From the NCBI GenBank assembly GCA_002728135.1, contig PBVE01000010.1, positions 1-64,000 on the forward strand: DNA of 64,000 bases, given 5' to 3'. The notes below the pieces were generated by a model. It saw only the letters and a list, made by a program, of their open reading frames with translations. It was not told the origin of the DNA and did no database searches. This DNA comes from Rhodospirillaceae bacterium. GTDB lineage: Bacteria > Pseudomonadota > Alphaproteobacteria > UBA828. This document shows positions 17,751 through 27,101 of this stretch, one piece after another (position 1 is the first letter of the stretch; each line of letters opens with the position of its first letter). The position numbers were made by a program, and so were the translations under genes.

Positions 17751-19772
17751 ATGTGGCATGTTGGCATTGATGTGGGAGGGACTTTTACCGATCTTTTTGC
17801 AGAAAATAGTGAAACAAAAGAAAAAAGATCTGCTAAAGTTTTGACGACAACTTCAGACCGTTCATTAGGCGTAATCGATGCTTTAAACTCAGCATTTATA
17901 CCTCCAAACGAAATTAATGTTCTAGTGCATGGGACTACTACTGCAACTAACGCTCTTGTTGAGCGTAAGTATCCTCCAGTGGCAATGATTACCACAGAAG
18001 GATTCAGGGATGTAATTGAGATTGGAAGACAAAGAAGACAGCATCTGTTTGCACTACGTCAAAAGAGACCTGAGCCAATAGTGCCAAGGCGATTAAGGTT
18101 TACACTTAATTGCCGCCTTTCTGCGTCAGGTAAAGATATACGGGAATTTGACCATGAAGAAGCAAGGCAAATTGCTCAACGAATAAAAGATCTAAATATA
18201 AATTCAGTAGCGATATGTTTGATTAATTCTTATGTGGATGACCAACATGAAAAAATAATGCGTGAGGTGCTCTTGCAAGAGCACCCAGAATGTTATGTCG
18301 CACTTTCAGCTGAAACTGTTAGAAAGTTTAGGGAGCATGGAAGATTCTCTACAACTGTTGTGCGAGCTGCATTGCTTCCAGTAATGTCACAATATTTTTC
18401 AAGTTTATCAACAGCACTTGATGAAAGTGGCTTTAGAGGGTCTTTATTAGCATTAAAAAGTAATGGTGGGATGATGGGTGTTGACCTTGCTATTGAAAGA
18501 CCCGAAGAATTAGTTGAGTCAGGGCCTGCTGGTGGTGTTGCATATGCGAGATACCTAAGTCAAACAACTAATTTTCCAAATATAATCCATACTGATATGG
18601 GTGGAACAACATTTGATGCATCAATAGTGGATCAGGGTGAAGGATTGATAACCCACGATTATGAATTGGAATGGGAAGTGCCAATCACAATTCCAATGCT
18701 TGATATAAGGAGTGTTGGGGCTGGTGGTGGCTCTATTGCTTGGGTAGATGCGGGCGGTTCACTCCGTGTTGGGCCTCAAAGCTCTGGTTCAGAGCCTGGC
18801 CCAGCTTGTTATGGAAGAGGTGGTAAAGAGGCAACAGTCACTGATGCTAACTTTATTCTTGGTAGATTGAACCCCACCCTAGGAGACAAGATGAGGCTTG
18901 ATTCCAAGGAAGCTTTGTTAGCAATAGAGGGTGTTGCAAAAAAACTAGATTTAGACCCTCTTGAGACAGCTGAAGCCATCATCTCTATTACTTGCGAAAA
19001 TATGGCTCAAGCAATTAAGCTGGTATTAACTGATCGTGGGAGAGATCCCAGAGATTTCATACTTGCTAGCTTTGGTGGTGCTGGCCCTATGCACGCATGT
19101 CAGATTGCGAGAGCGATGAATATACCGCGAATAATTGTTCCAACACATGCAGGTGTTGCCTCTGCTTTTGGTGCTACAGCTATGGATATACGTCATGATT
19201 TGGAAGGATTTTATTATTCACCTTTGGCTGAAACCAACTTTGATCACCTTAATGAATTGTTTGGGAAACTTGAAGACCAGGGTCGCCAATTACTTACCCG
19301 TGATGGCGTTAACGATGAAGACATGTCTCTTCAAAGACATGCACAGATGCGTTATATCGGTCAATTTTGGGAAGTGATGACTCCTCTTGGAGGTCAGTTA
19401 ATAAACAAAGATTCTATTAATGATATTGCCGATGCCTTCCACATGGAGCACGAATCTGAACATGGTGTTAAATCTCCAGATTTTCCAGTTGAATTTGTCA
19501 GTATAGGTATCACAGCACAAGGTAGTTTTAAAAAGTCTAGATCTACCGAGTTTTCTGAAATTTCCTCAGAAACCATCAAAGTTGGAGAGAGAAATGCATT
19601 TTTTTCTGGGTCGTGGGAGGATGTACCTATTTTTGTAGGTGAAAAAGTTTCTTCGGGAACAAAGATTGAGGGTCCAGCAATTCTTGAATATAAGCACTCA
19701 GAAACAGTCTTACCTCCTCAAACCTATGCAGAAGTAGATCAAGCAGGTAATTTAATTATAACTCTAGCCTAA
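17751..19772 (+). CDS. HyuA-type ATP-dependent hydantoinase/oxoprolinase subunit (second copy)
   Basis: A 673-residue HyuA with the orthodox family motifs: GIDVGGTFTDL at residues 5-15, VHGTTTATNALVERK near 60, TTEGFRDVIEIGRQRR, HTDMGGTTFDAS near 283 and SVGAGGGSIAWVDAGG. It looks like standard N-methylhydantoinase A/5-oxoprolinase A proteins, more so than the first copy. The ATG follows GGAG at a normal distance. It is paired with its own HyuB 25 bases downstream, so the operon holds one A:B pair plus one A:BBB set. ATP-dependent opening of a cyclic amide or carboxylation of a carbonyl compound are the family's known reactions; which applies is open. Confidence 0.92.
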   Translation: MWHVGIDVGGTFTDLFAENSETKEKRSAKVLTTTSDRSLGVIDALNSAFIPPNEINVLVHGTTTATNALVERKYPPVAMITTEGFRDVIEIGRQRRQHLFALRQKRPEPIVPRRLRFTLNCRLSASGKDIREFDHEEARQIAQRIKDLNINSVAICLINSYVDDQHEKIMREVLLQEHPECYVALSAETVRKFREHGRFSTTVVRAALLPVMSQYFSSLSTALDESGFRGSLLALKSNGGMMGVDLAIERPEELVESGPAGGVAYARYLSQTTNFPNIIHTDMGGTTFDASIVDQGEGLITHDYELEWEVPITIPMLDIRSVGAGGGSIAWVDAGGSLRVGPQSSGSEPGPACYGRGGKEATVTDANFILGRLNPTLGDKMRLDSKEALLAIEGVAKKLDLDPLETAEAIISITCENMAQAIKLVLTDRGRDPRDFILASFGGAGPMHACQIARAMNIPRIIVPTHAGVASAFGATAMDIRHDLEGFYYSPLAETNFDHLNELFGKLEDQGRQLLTRDGVNDEDMSLQRHAQMRYIGQFWEVMTPLGGQLINKDSINDIADAFHMEHESEHGVKSPDFPVEFVSIGITAQGSFKKSRSTEFSEISSETIKVGERNAFFSGSWEDVPIFVGEKVSSGTKIEGPAILEYKHSETVLPPQTYAEVDQAGNLIITLA

Positions 19773-19797
19773 TTATAACAGCACTAGTGAGATCACA

Positions 19798-21597
19798 ATG
19801 GAAACTGATAGTATCAAAACCAAAGAAATAAATGACTTGGATCCAGTTACTTTTGAGGTATTACGAAGTCATTTTGATTTTTGTTGCGAGCGTATGAGTA
19901 AGGTTTTACAGAAAACTGCATTTTCGGCAATCTTGAGCGATATGCTCGATTTCTCTCATGCTGTATACGATTCTGATATTAGGCTCGTTTCTCAGGCACC
20001 AGGTTGCCCAATACATATGGCAGCAATGCATTTTGCTGCGGAGGCTTCAGTAGCAAAATACGGAAAAGAGAATTTTAACCCCGGTGATGTAGTCATATTA
20101 AATGATCCCTTTGAAGGTGGAACTCATATCCCTGATACAACGTTTACCATGCCGATTTTTGTTGGCGATGAACTTTTAGGTTTTGCTGTAAGCCGTGGTC
20201 ATTGGCAAGATTTAGGTGGAGGGGCCGCCGGTGGACAATCATTTGGCACTCATATAGCAGGCGAAGGACTACGGATACCGCCTCTAAAGCTTTTTAATGA
20301 ATACAAAATAAATGAAGATCTTTTAACTTTAATTAAAAATAATACCCGTTGCCCTGAATATATTGAGGGCGATATTCAAGCCCATATGGGTGCATTAAAA
20401 GTGGCTGAACAAGAATTTATACGTGGAGCGGAGAAATATGGCATTGATACAATAAAAATCGCTATGCGTGAATTGATAGCCTATACCAATCGTATAAGTC
20501 GCAGCCGTATTTTAGCTATACCTGATGGTGAATATTCGGTTTCAGATTTTGTTGATACTGATGGTTTTAGTGATAAACCAATTCGTCTAGAGGTAAAGAT
20601 AATTATCAAAGGCGAGTCATTAGTGGTTGACTTCACTGGTTCAGACCCTCAATGCATTGGTGCTATTAATTCTCCATTAGCTAATACATTCTCGGCAGCT
20701 TACTTAGCACTTCGTTTCTACCTATGCCCCGAGGCACCTGCGAATTCTGGACTTTTTGATGCCGTTGATATTATTTTACCTGATAACTGTTGGCTGAATG
20801 CCAAATGGCCAGCTCCTACAATCGGTTGTACGACTGTTACTGCGGCAAAAATCAATAGTGCGATCTGGCTTGCCATGAGTGAAGCTATGCCTGAAAATGC
20901 CATTGGTGGAACCATGTCGGATATTAATTGGTTTGTATGTGCTGTTACAGACCCTGAAGATAATCGTCAAACCGTCTTTTCTGATTTGCCGGCCGGAGGC
21001 TGGGGAGGCATGAATGATATGGATGGTACTAGTGTTCGTTTTGACCCAACAGGAAATTGCATGAATTTATCAGCAGAGGTGGCAGAACTCTGTTATCCAA
21101 TTATCTATGAGGCTTTTGATCTAAGAAAGGATTCTGCTGGTCCTGGTATTCACAGAGGAGGCCTTGGTGCTAGATTACAATTTCGTTTTCTGGGGGATGC
21201 GGAACTGAGTATAGAAACATCCAGAACACTACAGGGTAGCCCCGGCGTTGAAGGTGGTAAGGAAAGTGCTAGACAACGCTTATATAAAATTAGCCTAGAA
21301 GGAGAGTCTGAGGTTATAGGTGGGCTCGCTGATGATGGTGTGTGGCACAATCCACTTCTCGCTGCATATAGATTCAGACCAGGAGAGGCGTTTCGTATAG
21401 AGACAGGTGGTGGTGGAGGTTGGGGAAGACCATTTGAAAGACCTGTGAACAAGGTATTAGATGACGTTCTTGATGGCTATATATCTATTGAGGCTGCAGA
21501 GAACTCTTATGGTGTAAAGATTGATGCTGGAACTAAAACTATCGACCATGAGATTACCCAAAATCTTAGGAATACAAATTTGCAGGTAGGTGAATAA
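19798..21597 (+). CDS. HyuB-type subunit paired with the second HyuA
   Basis: A 599-residue HyuB of ordinary family length. The core starts at DPVTFEVLRSHFDFCCERM after only 14 residues that are not strongly basic, unlike the three tandem copies. The metal-site region LNDPFEGGTHIPDTTFTMPIF has the common His-Ile-Pro-Asp form, against HVGD in the tandem set, so it belongs to a different HyuB branch. The C-terminal ETGGGGGWGRPFERP and AENSYGV are family landmarks. With the preceding HyuA it should form a complete ATP-dependent enzyme on its own. Confidence 0.91.
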   Translation: METDSIKTKEINDLDPVTFEVLRSHFDFCCERMSKVLQKTAFSAILSDMLDFSHAVYDSDIRLVSQAPGCPIHMAAMHFAAEASVAKYGKENFNPGDVVILNDPFEGGTHIPDTTFTMPIFVGDELLGFAVSRGHWQDLGGGAAGGQSFGTHIAGEGLRIPPLKLFNEYKINEDLLTLIKNNTRCPEYIEGDIQAHMGALKVAEQEFIRGAEKYGIDTIKIAMRELIAYTNRISRSRILAIPDGEYSVSDFVDTDGFSDKPIRLEVKIIIKGESLVVDFTGSDPQCIGAINSPLANTFSAAYLALRFYLCPEAPANSGLFDAVDIILPDNCWLNAKWPAPTIGCTTVTAAKINSAIWLAMSEAMPENAIGGTMSDINWFVCAVTDPEDNRQTVFSDLPAGGWGGMNDMDGTSVRFDPTGNCMNLSAEVAELCYPIIYEAFDLRKDSAGPGIHRGGLGARLQFRFLGDAELSIETSRTLQGSPGVEGGKESARQRLYKISLEGESEVIGGLADDGVWHNPLLAAYRFRPGEAFRIETGGGGGWGRPFERPVNKVLDDVLDGYISIEAAENSYGVKIDAGTKTIDHEITQNLRNTNLQVGE

Positions 21598-21689
21598 TAT
21601 AGAGTATGCAAGGTCGAGCTTGCTGTAACTGACTTCCACAGCAAAGTTTGTTCAAGAATGGTAGATATGTAATTAAAGGTTTCTATAAG

Positions 21690-22604
21690 ATGGTAAGTTT
21701 TCAAACTTTTGATCCTGATGTTTGTGGATCTGAGCTAAGTGAAGCTATAATGCGTGATGGATGTGCAATTGTTAACAAAGCAATGTCCATAAATAAACTT
21801 AAACAACTTAAGAGTGAATTATCATCCCATATAGATAATACGGGAATATCTGATCCTGATCCATTTATGGGACATAAAACAAAGCGCTTTGGGGCACTGC
21901 TTTCTCGATGCCCAAGCACAAGGGATTTGGTGCGGACACCTCTTATATTAGAGGTTGCTGATAATATTTTAAGACCACATTGTGCACGGTACCAAATAAA
22001 CTATACGGGAATAATGCATATAGAACCAGGGGAACAAAAACAAAAGATCCACCGTGATACAGGGTTTTACCCCATACAAAACCCAGCACCACCATTAACA
22101 CTTTCAACTATGTGGGCGATATCAAAATTTACTGCAGATAATGGTGCAACAAGAATCATACCAGGTAGTCACCTTTGGCCTGATAATCGAAGTCCAGAGT
22201 TAGATGAGGTGGAAATTGCAGAAATGCCTTCAGGTTCAGTGCTTTTATATTTGGGAAATCTTTTACATGGTGGTGGTGCTAATAAATCAGATGTTCCACG
22301 ATGTGGGTTAAATCTCGTTTATGCTCTTGGTTGGCTCCGCCAGGAAGAAAATCAGTATTTGGCTGTTCCAGCTGATGAAGTGAAAACCTTTCCGCCAGAA
22401 TTACAACGCCTCATGGGTTATGATCTTGGGACAGTAAATCTTGGATTTGTTGACCACAAGCATCCTTTTGATTTTATAAATGGAACAGCTGGTGATGGTC
22501 CAGGTGTACTTGCCCCCCCCGACTTAATGGAAGATGATAATGCAGTTAAACGCCTTAAATTTGTGAATGCAAAGGCATCAAAACGCGCCCGCTTTAAGGT
22601 ATAA
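21690..22604 (+). CDS. Phytanoyl-CoA dioxygenase (PhyH) family protein
   Basis: An Fe(II)/2-oxoglutarate-type dioxygenase of 304 residues that would hydroxylate an organic acid, its CoA ester or an N-alkyl compound. The facial triad is visible as His121-x-Asp123 in IHRDTGFYP and distal His193 in LLHGGGANKS, with a candidate 2-oxoglutarate-binding Arg204. The ATG at 21690 is chosen because AAAGGT precedes it; an in-frame TTG at 21648 has no supporting site. It lies 92 bases after HyuB, the largest gap in the run, so an internal promoter is possible. In bacteria this family acts on very diverse substrates, so none is proposed. Confidence 0.87.
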   Translation: MVSFQTFDPDVCGSELSEAIMRDGCAIVNKAMSINKLKQLKSELSSHIDNTGISDPDPFMGHKTKRFGALLSRCPSTRDLVRTPLILEVADNILRPHCARYQINYTGIMHIEPGEQKQKIHRDTGFYPIQNPAPPLTLSTMWAISKFTADNGATRIIPGSHLWPDNRSPELDEVEIAEMPSGSVLLYLGNLLHGGGANKSDVPRCGLNLVYALGWLRQEENQYLAVPADEVKTFPPELQRLMGYDLGTVNLGFVDHKHPFDFINGTAGDGPGVLAPPDLMEDDNAVKRLKFVNAKASKRARFKV

Positions 22605-22642
22605 TATCTTGACAGGATAAAAATAAATGGGAGTTTAGATTC

Positions 22643-23323
22643 ATGTCTAATTTTTTCATAACTGGGACTGGGACAGAAGTAGGTAAAACATTAATCAGTG
22701 CTGCAATATGCCATCAATTGACTATGGCAGGCAAAGTAGTCCAACCATTAAAGCCAGTGCTTAGTGGATTTGAAGAAAATAATGTAGATAGTAGTGATTC
22801 TGGAATTCTTCTTTCAAGTATTGGGTCAAAAATTACCAAGGAAAATTTTTTAAAAGTAACACCTTGGTGTTTTAAAGCCCCATTATCTCCAGATATGGCA
22901 GCTGAAAGAGAAAATCGTTCAATTAACTTTAATAAATTAATTCAGTTTACACTCAATAAGAGTGATAGTGCGGATATCTTAATTGTAGAAGGTGTGGGTG
23001 GAGCTATGGTTCCACTTGACTCTAAACATACGGTCATGGATTGGATATCAAATGTTGATATGCCTGCTATTTTGGTGGCAGGTAGCTACCTAGGAACTAT
23101 TAGCCATACACTAACTACCCTAGAGGCCATGAAGAGTTATGGTATATCTATTAAAGGTCTGATTATAAGCGAATCGCCCGAAAGCCCCGTTAGTCTTGAG
23201 GAGTTAGTCATTACTATAAGAAGGTATGTTTCAAACCTTCCTATTTTTGTAGTGCCTAGGTTGCCAGATATTCCAAAGAATTGGGAGAAAGCACCAGATT
23301 TAATTAGTTTTTTGAATCTTTAA
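22643..23323 (+). CDS. bioD: Dethiobiotin synthetase
   Basis: ATP-dependent closure of the ureido ring of dethiobiotin from diaminopelargonic acid and CO2, the penultimate step of biotin synthesis. The 226-residue protein has the P-loop GTGTEVGKT at residues 8-16, KPVLSG (substrate side), the APLSPDMAA loop and VEGVGGAMVPL, all standard for BioD. No bioA, bioB or bioF is visible in the window; it stands alone between a PhyH-type dioxygenase and a sarcosine-dehydrogenase-like gene. It may simply be displaced from the other biotin genes, or may carry out an analogous ATP-dependent carboxylation of a diamine in the pathway of this operon. Confidence 0.88.
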   Translation: MSNFFITGTGTEVGKTLISAAICHQLTMAGKVVQPLKPVLSGFEENNVDSSDSGILLSSIGSKITKENFLKVTPWCFKAPLSPDMAAERENRSINFNKLIQFTLNKSDSADILIVEGVGGAMVPLDSKHTVMDWISNVDMPAILVAGSYLGTISHTLTTLEAMKSYGISIKGLIISESPESPVSLEELVITIRRYVSNLPIFVVPRLPDIPKNWEKAPDLISFLNL

Positions 23324-23376
23324 GTATTTTGCAAACATATTTTAGCATAAACATTCAAGAAACTTCGTGGGTAATT

Positions 23377-23394
23377 ATAACTCTGAGGAGTTAT
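23377..23394 (+). promoter_or_regulatory. Hairpin enclosing the ribosome-binding site of the flavoprotein gene
   Basis: The bases ATAACTC (23377-23383) and GAGTTAT (23388-23394) form a perfect 7-bp stem around the loop TGAG. The stem and loop include the ribosome site GAGGAG (23385-23390), one base before the GTG start at 23396. Folding would hide the ribosome site, so translation could be tuned by temperature, by protein binding or by translation from upstream. It is seen directly in the sequence; the function is inference. Confidence 0.4.
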
Positions 23395-23395
23395 C

Positions 23396-25852
23396 GTGGA
23401 CAGTAAATCTAAGGATTTTCCATCTCAAGCTCAGGTAGTAATAATTGGTGGTGGAATTATTGGGTGCAGTGTTGCTTATCATCTAACTAAGATTGGGTGT
23501 CGTGACGTTGTTTTACTAGAGCGTGGTCATCTTACAGGGGGTACTTCTTGGCATGCCGCTGGGCTAATCGTGCAGCTTAGGGCTAACTACACTCAAACTG
23601 TTCTTGCACAATATACAGCAGATCTTTACTCAACTCTTGAGCAAGAGACCGGTCAGGCTACTGGTTTTCAACGTAATGGTAGTATGCCTATAGCTCGTAC
23701 AGTCGATCGTTTAACTGAGATACGGAGAATGGCTTCATTAGGAAAATGTTTTGGTGTTGATGTACATGAATTATCACCTATTGAAGCAAAAGAAATATGG
23801 CCAAAGCTAGATTCTTCTATGGTTAAGGGTGCAGTCTATGTGCCAGGTGATGGCCAGACAAATCCAGTTGACACTACTATGGCTCTTGCAAAAGGGGCAC
23901 GAGCTGGTGGTGCCCGAATTTATGAGAATACAGAGGTTAACAGAATAATTAAGAGTAATTCATGTGTCTCTGCTGTTGAAACTACAAATGGAAAATTGTC
24001 ATGTGAAATTATAGTAAACTGTGCTGGTATTTGGGCCTCAGAACTAGGAAAGATGGTGGGTGTAAGGGTTCCTCTTTATGCTGCAGAACATATGTATGTG
24101 GTAACTGAGCCCATTCATAATCTAAAAGAGGATTTGCCAATTATAAGAGATACAGATGGTTATGTATATGTAAAGGAAGATGCCGGTAAATTGCTTATCG
24201 GTTCGTTTGAGCCTATAGCAAAACCTCTTCCCCTTAGCAGCCTACCAAAGGATGCAGAATTTATTGAGTTACAAGAGGACTGGGATCATTTTGAATTACC
24301 TTTCAAAAATGCAATAGAGCTTCTACCGTTTCTGGAACATACTCCTATCAGAAAGTTTATGAATGGCCCTGAGAGTTTCACCCCCGACAATAAATTTGTT
24401 ATGGGTGAGGCTCCAGAATTAAAGAATTTTTTTGTAGCAGCTGGTTTTAATTCATCGGGGATATTAAGTGCAGCAGGGGCTGGTAAGGTTTTGGCAGAGT
24501 GGATTATAGATGGGCAGCCAAGTGTTGATCTTGCAGAGTTAGATATAGCTCGTTTTGGGAGTTTTCAGAGTAATCCTCGCTACCTTTTTGACCGTACACG
24601 TGAGAGTTTGGGTCTTTTATATAAAATGCATTGGCCATTCAGACAGGTTGAGACTGCACGACCAGCAAGACTCAGCCCTATACACCAGCGTTTGTTAGAG
24701 AATAATGCTTGTTTTGGCGAACTTTCTGGTTGGGAACGTGCAAATTGGTTTGCACCAGAAGGTGTAAGTCCTAATTATAAGCATGATTATTTTAAGCAGA
24801 ATTGGTTTGATTACGTTCGTGAAGAACATAAGGCAGTTCGTGACACACTCGGTATCATTGATATGAGTTCATTTGCAAAATTTATTATTCAAGGTCGTGA
24901 TGCTAAAGATGAATTGCAAAGAATTGCTGCCAATAACGTAGATGTCATACCAGGTAAAGTGGTTTATACGCAGCTTCTTAATTCAAGAGGTGGAATTGAG
25001 GCGGATCTTACTATTACGAGAATTTCAGAAAACGAATATTTTGTAATCACTTTAGCAGCTTCACAAACGCGTGATTTTAATTGGATCAAAAAGCAAGTTA
25101 AAAAAGAGGCACATTTCTCCATAACTGATGTTACATCAGGTTACGGGGTTATTTCTTTGATGGGACCAAGGGCGAGGGAAGTTTTATCCATGATTTCCAA
25201 TGCTGATTTTTCTAATAAAGCATTTCCTTTCGGTACATATCAGGAAATAGATGTTGGTTACTCAATTGCTAAGGCACTCAGAACGACTTATGTTGGTGAG
25301 CTGGGTTGGGAGTTATATATACCGACTGAATTTATGATTCCTGTTTTTGATTTGATTTATGAAGAATCTAAGAATGTTGGGGCTCGGCTTTGCGGATTAC
25401 ATGCAGTTAACACTCTCAGAATGGAAAAGGGCTATAGGCATTGGGGGTATGATATTACTCAAGCTGAAACGCCAATTGAGGCTGGGCTTGGATTCGCAGT
25501 TTGTCTTGATAAGAATGTTAATTTCAATGGACGTGAAGTTCTGGAGAAACAAATACAGCATGGAGTAAATAAAAGATTAGTTCACATAATGCTGGAAAAG
25601 TCTGAGCCATTCCTATTTCATGATGAAATAATTTATTGCGATGGCAAGTTGGTAGGCCGTGTCACCTCAGGGGCTTATGGCTATAGTGTTGAGAAACCTC
25701 TAGGTATGGGTTACCTCGAAAGTAAAAATCCAATTTTGTGGGAATATATCCCAAATGGCAATTACCAAATAGATGTGGCAGGTGAACTAGTATCAGCGAA
25801 ATTGTCATTAACTCCCTTTTTTGACCCAAAGAATGCTCGGATACGAAATTAA
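23396..25852 (+). CDS. Sarcosine/dimethylglycine dehydrogenase-like flavoprotein with GcvT domain
   Basis: An 818-residue two-part enzyme: an N-terminal FAD-dependent amine oxidase (GGGIIGCSVAYHL near residue 18, LTGGTSWHAAGLI around 45, where family members often attach FAD to His) and, from about residue 440, a tetrahydrofolate-binding GcvT-like half (GPRAREVL, YVGELGWELYIP, GLHAVNTLRMEKGYRHWG). Members oxidatively demethylate N-methyl amino acids such as sarcosine or dimethylglycine and pass the one-carbon unit to folate. The GTG start is set by GAGGAG just upstream. In this operon it is the strongest hint that an N-methylated compound is degraded, for example a product released by the HyuA/HyuB enzymes. 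Demethylation of another N-methyl compound is equally possible. Confidence 0.87.
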   Translation: MDSKSKDFPSQAQVVIIGGGIIGCSVAYHLTKIGCRDVVLLERGHLTGGTSWHAAGLIVQLRANYTQTVLAQYTADLYSTLEQETGQATGFQRNGSMPIARTVDRLTEIRRMASLGKCFGVDVHELSPIEAKEIWPKLDSSMVKGAVYVPGDGQTNPVDTTMALAKGARAGGARIYENTEVNRIIKSNSCVSAVETTNGKLSCEIIVNCAGIWASELGKMVGVRVPLYAAEHMYVVTEPIHNLKEDLPIIRDTDGYVYVKEDAGKLLIGSFEPIAKPLPLSSLPKDAEFIELQEDWDHFELPFKNAIELLPFLEHTPIRKFMNGPESFTPDNKFVMGEAPELKNFFVAAGFNSSGILSAAGAGKVLAEWIIDGQPSVDLAELDIARFGSFQSNPRYLFDRTRESLGLLYKMHWPFRQVETARPARLSPIHQRLLENNACFGELSGWERANWFAPEGVSPNYKHDYFKQNWFDYVREEHKAVRDTLGIIDMSSFAKFIIQGRDAKDELQRIAANNVDVIPGKVVYTQLLNSRGGIEADLTITRISENEYFVITLAASQTRDFNWIKKQVKKEAHFSITDVTSGYGVISLMGPRAREVLSMISNADFSNKAFPFGTYQEIDVGYSIAKALRTTYVGELGWELYIPTEFMIPVFDLIYEESKNVGARLCGLHAVNTLRMEKGYRHWGYDITQAETPIEAGLGFAVCLDKNVNFNGREVLEKQIQHGVNKRLVHIMLEKSEPFLFHDEIIYCDGKLVGRVTSGAYGYSVEKPLGMGYLESKNPILWEYIPNGNYQIDVAGELVSAKLSLTPFFDPKNARIRN

Positions 25853-25899
25853 ACAGTATTCTGTCGTTACAAAATAAGGACTTATATAGGATACCAAAA

Positions 25900-26868
25900 A
25901 TGAGAATAGCTTATTTAATTAAAGTGCGGCCGGACTTAAGAGATATAGTCCCAGAGGATGTAGAGGATTATGTGCAAATATTTGTTGATGATAATGGCCT
26001 TTATTCAGAATCTGACCTAAATAAACTGAATAATATGGATGCATTTATTGTTAGCATGGAGCCTGTGAATAAACAGATTTTATCTGCCGCCCCCAATATA
26101 AAAATTGCCCAGAGACTGGGTGTTGGTTATGAAACTTTTGATTTGAAGGCTTTAGCTCAGAGGAAGATACCAGCGTGCAATATTGATGGAGTTAATAAAG
26201 AAGCTGTAGCTGAACATAACATGACATTAATGCTCGCTTTATCAAAACGTCTCTTTCATGCCTCAGATCTCACAGAAGCGGCTAACTGGTCAGCATCAAG
26301 AATGCTTACAGAAGAAGCATTTGAGTTAAAAGGAAAGACTCTGGGAATAGTGGGTTTCGGAGATAGTGGTTCTTCACTTGCAAAACGTGCACATCCCTTT
26401 GAAATGAATATTATTTATAGTGAGATCAAAGATGTCAATCTAGATTTGGCAAAGAAATTGGATGCAGAAAGAGTCGATCACGATGAACTGTATATTAGGT
26501 CAGATATAATATGTATATGCACAGACTTAAATGATACAACCAAGAGAATGATAGATACCAAGGCACTATCTCTGATGAATTCAAATACAACCTTAATTTG
26601 CTGTGCTCGGGGGGGGATTCTTGATGAGAATGCAGTTGCCAGTGCACTTAAAACAGGTTCTATATTGCAAGCAGGCATTGATGTTTTTGAAACTGAACCA
26701 ATTGAGCGAAACAATCCACTTATTGGAATTAAAAACTGCATATTAACTTCTCATGTGGCGGGTGTTACCAAGCCAACTACGGCCCGCATATGGGAGTGGG
26801 CTCATGAGAACGTTCGATCAGTCGTTAAAAAGGGGGAAAGACCACGATGGATACGTAATGGTCTTTAA
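25900..26868 (+). CDS. D-isomer-specific 2-hydroxyacid dehydrogenase
   Basis: A 322-residue NAD(P)-dependent oxidoreductase interconverting a 2-hydroxy acid and a 2-keto acid (glycerate, glyoxylate, phosphoglycerate types). The Rossmann motif GIVGFGDSGSSLAKRA is near residues 148-163. The catalytic set is visible as Arg in CCARGGILDE, Glu in DVFETEP and His in TSHVAG, where the more common form is TPHIAG. The start ATG at 25900 is supported by an upstream AGGA. It ends the 18-kb same-strand run, 47 bases after the flavoprotein, and could reduce glyoxylate or hydroxypyruvate formed from glycine or serine. Confidence 0.87.
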   Translation: MRIAYLIKVRPDLRDIVPEDVEDYVQIFVDDNGLYSESDLNKLNNMDAFIVSMEPVNKQILSAAPNIKIAQRLGVGYETFDLKALAQRKIPACNIDGVNKEAVAEHNMTLMLALSKRLFHASDLTEAANWSASRMLTEEAFELKGKTLGIVGFGDSGSSLAKRAHPFEMNIIYSEIKDVNLDLAKKLDAERVDHDELYIRSDIICICTDLNDTTKRMIDTKALSLMNSNTTLICCARGGILDENAVASALKTGSILQAGIDVFETEPIERNNPLIGIKNCILTSHVAGVTKPTTARIWEWAHENVRSVVKKGERPRWIRNGL

Positions 26869-27101
26869 TGTTCTGTCTTTAGTGAAGGTAAATGCAGCAG
26901 CAGATTCTGCTATTAGAGAGAATACGCTAGTACTGAGGGTAAGAAGGAATTCGAATATACTGATACAAATGTGATTACTGATTAATTCTAATTAAACTCA
27001 ATAAACAATCAATTTTATTGAATGAAGTGTGACTGAGCCTATAAAAGTATTCTATCCTTTGTTCATAGACAATAAAGCCTAAGTTGTTTAACTAACGGTC
27101 T
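26869..27101. other. Intergenic region between two convergent genes
   Basis: These 233 bases separate the end of the 2-hydroxyacid dehydrogenase from the end of the minus-strand bacterioferritin gene. I see no convincing open frame, no GC-rich terminator hairpin and no tRNA fold. A TTCGAAT-like piece near 26949 resembles a tRNA T-loop, but no flanking stem supports it. Confidence 0.4.

Noticed and set aside
26930-26975. tRNA gene suggested by a TTCGAAT element
   Set aside because: No acceptor, D or anticodon stems can be formed around it.
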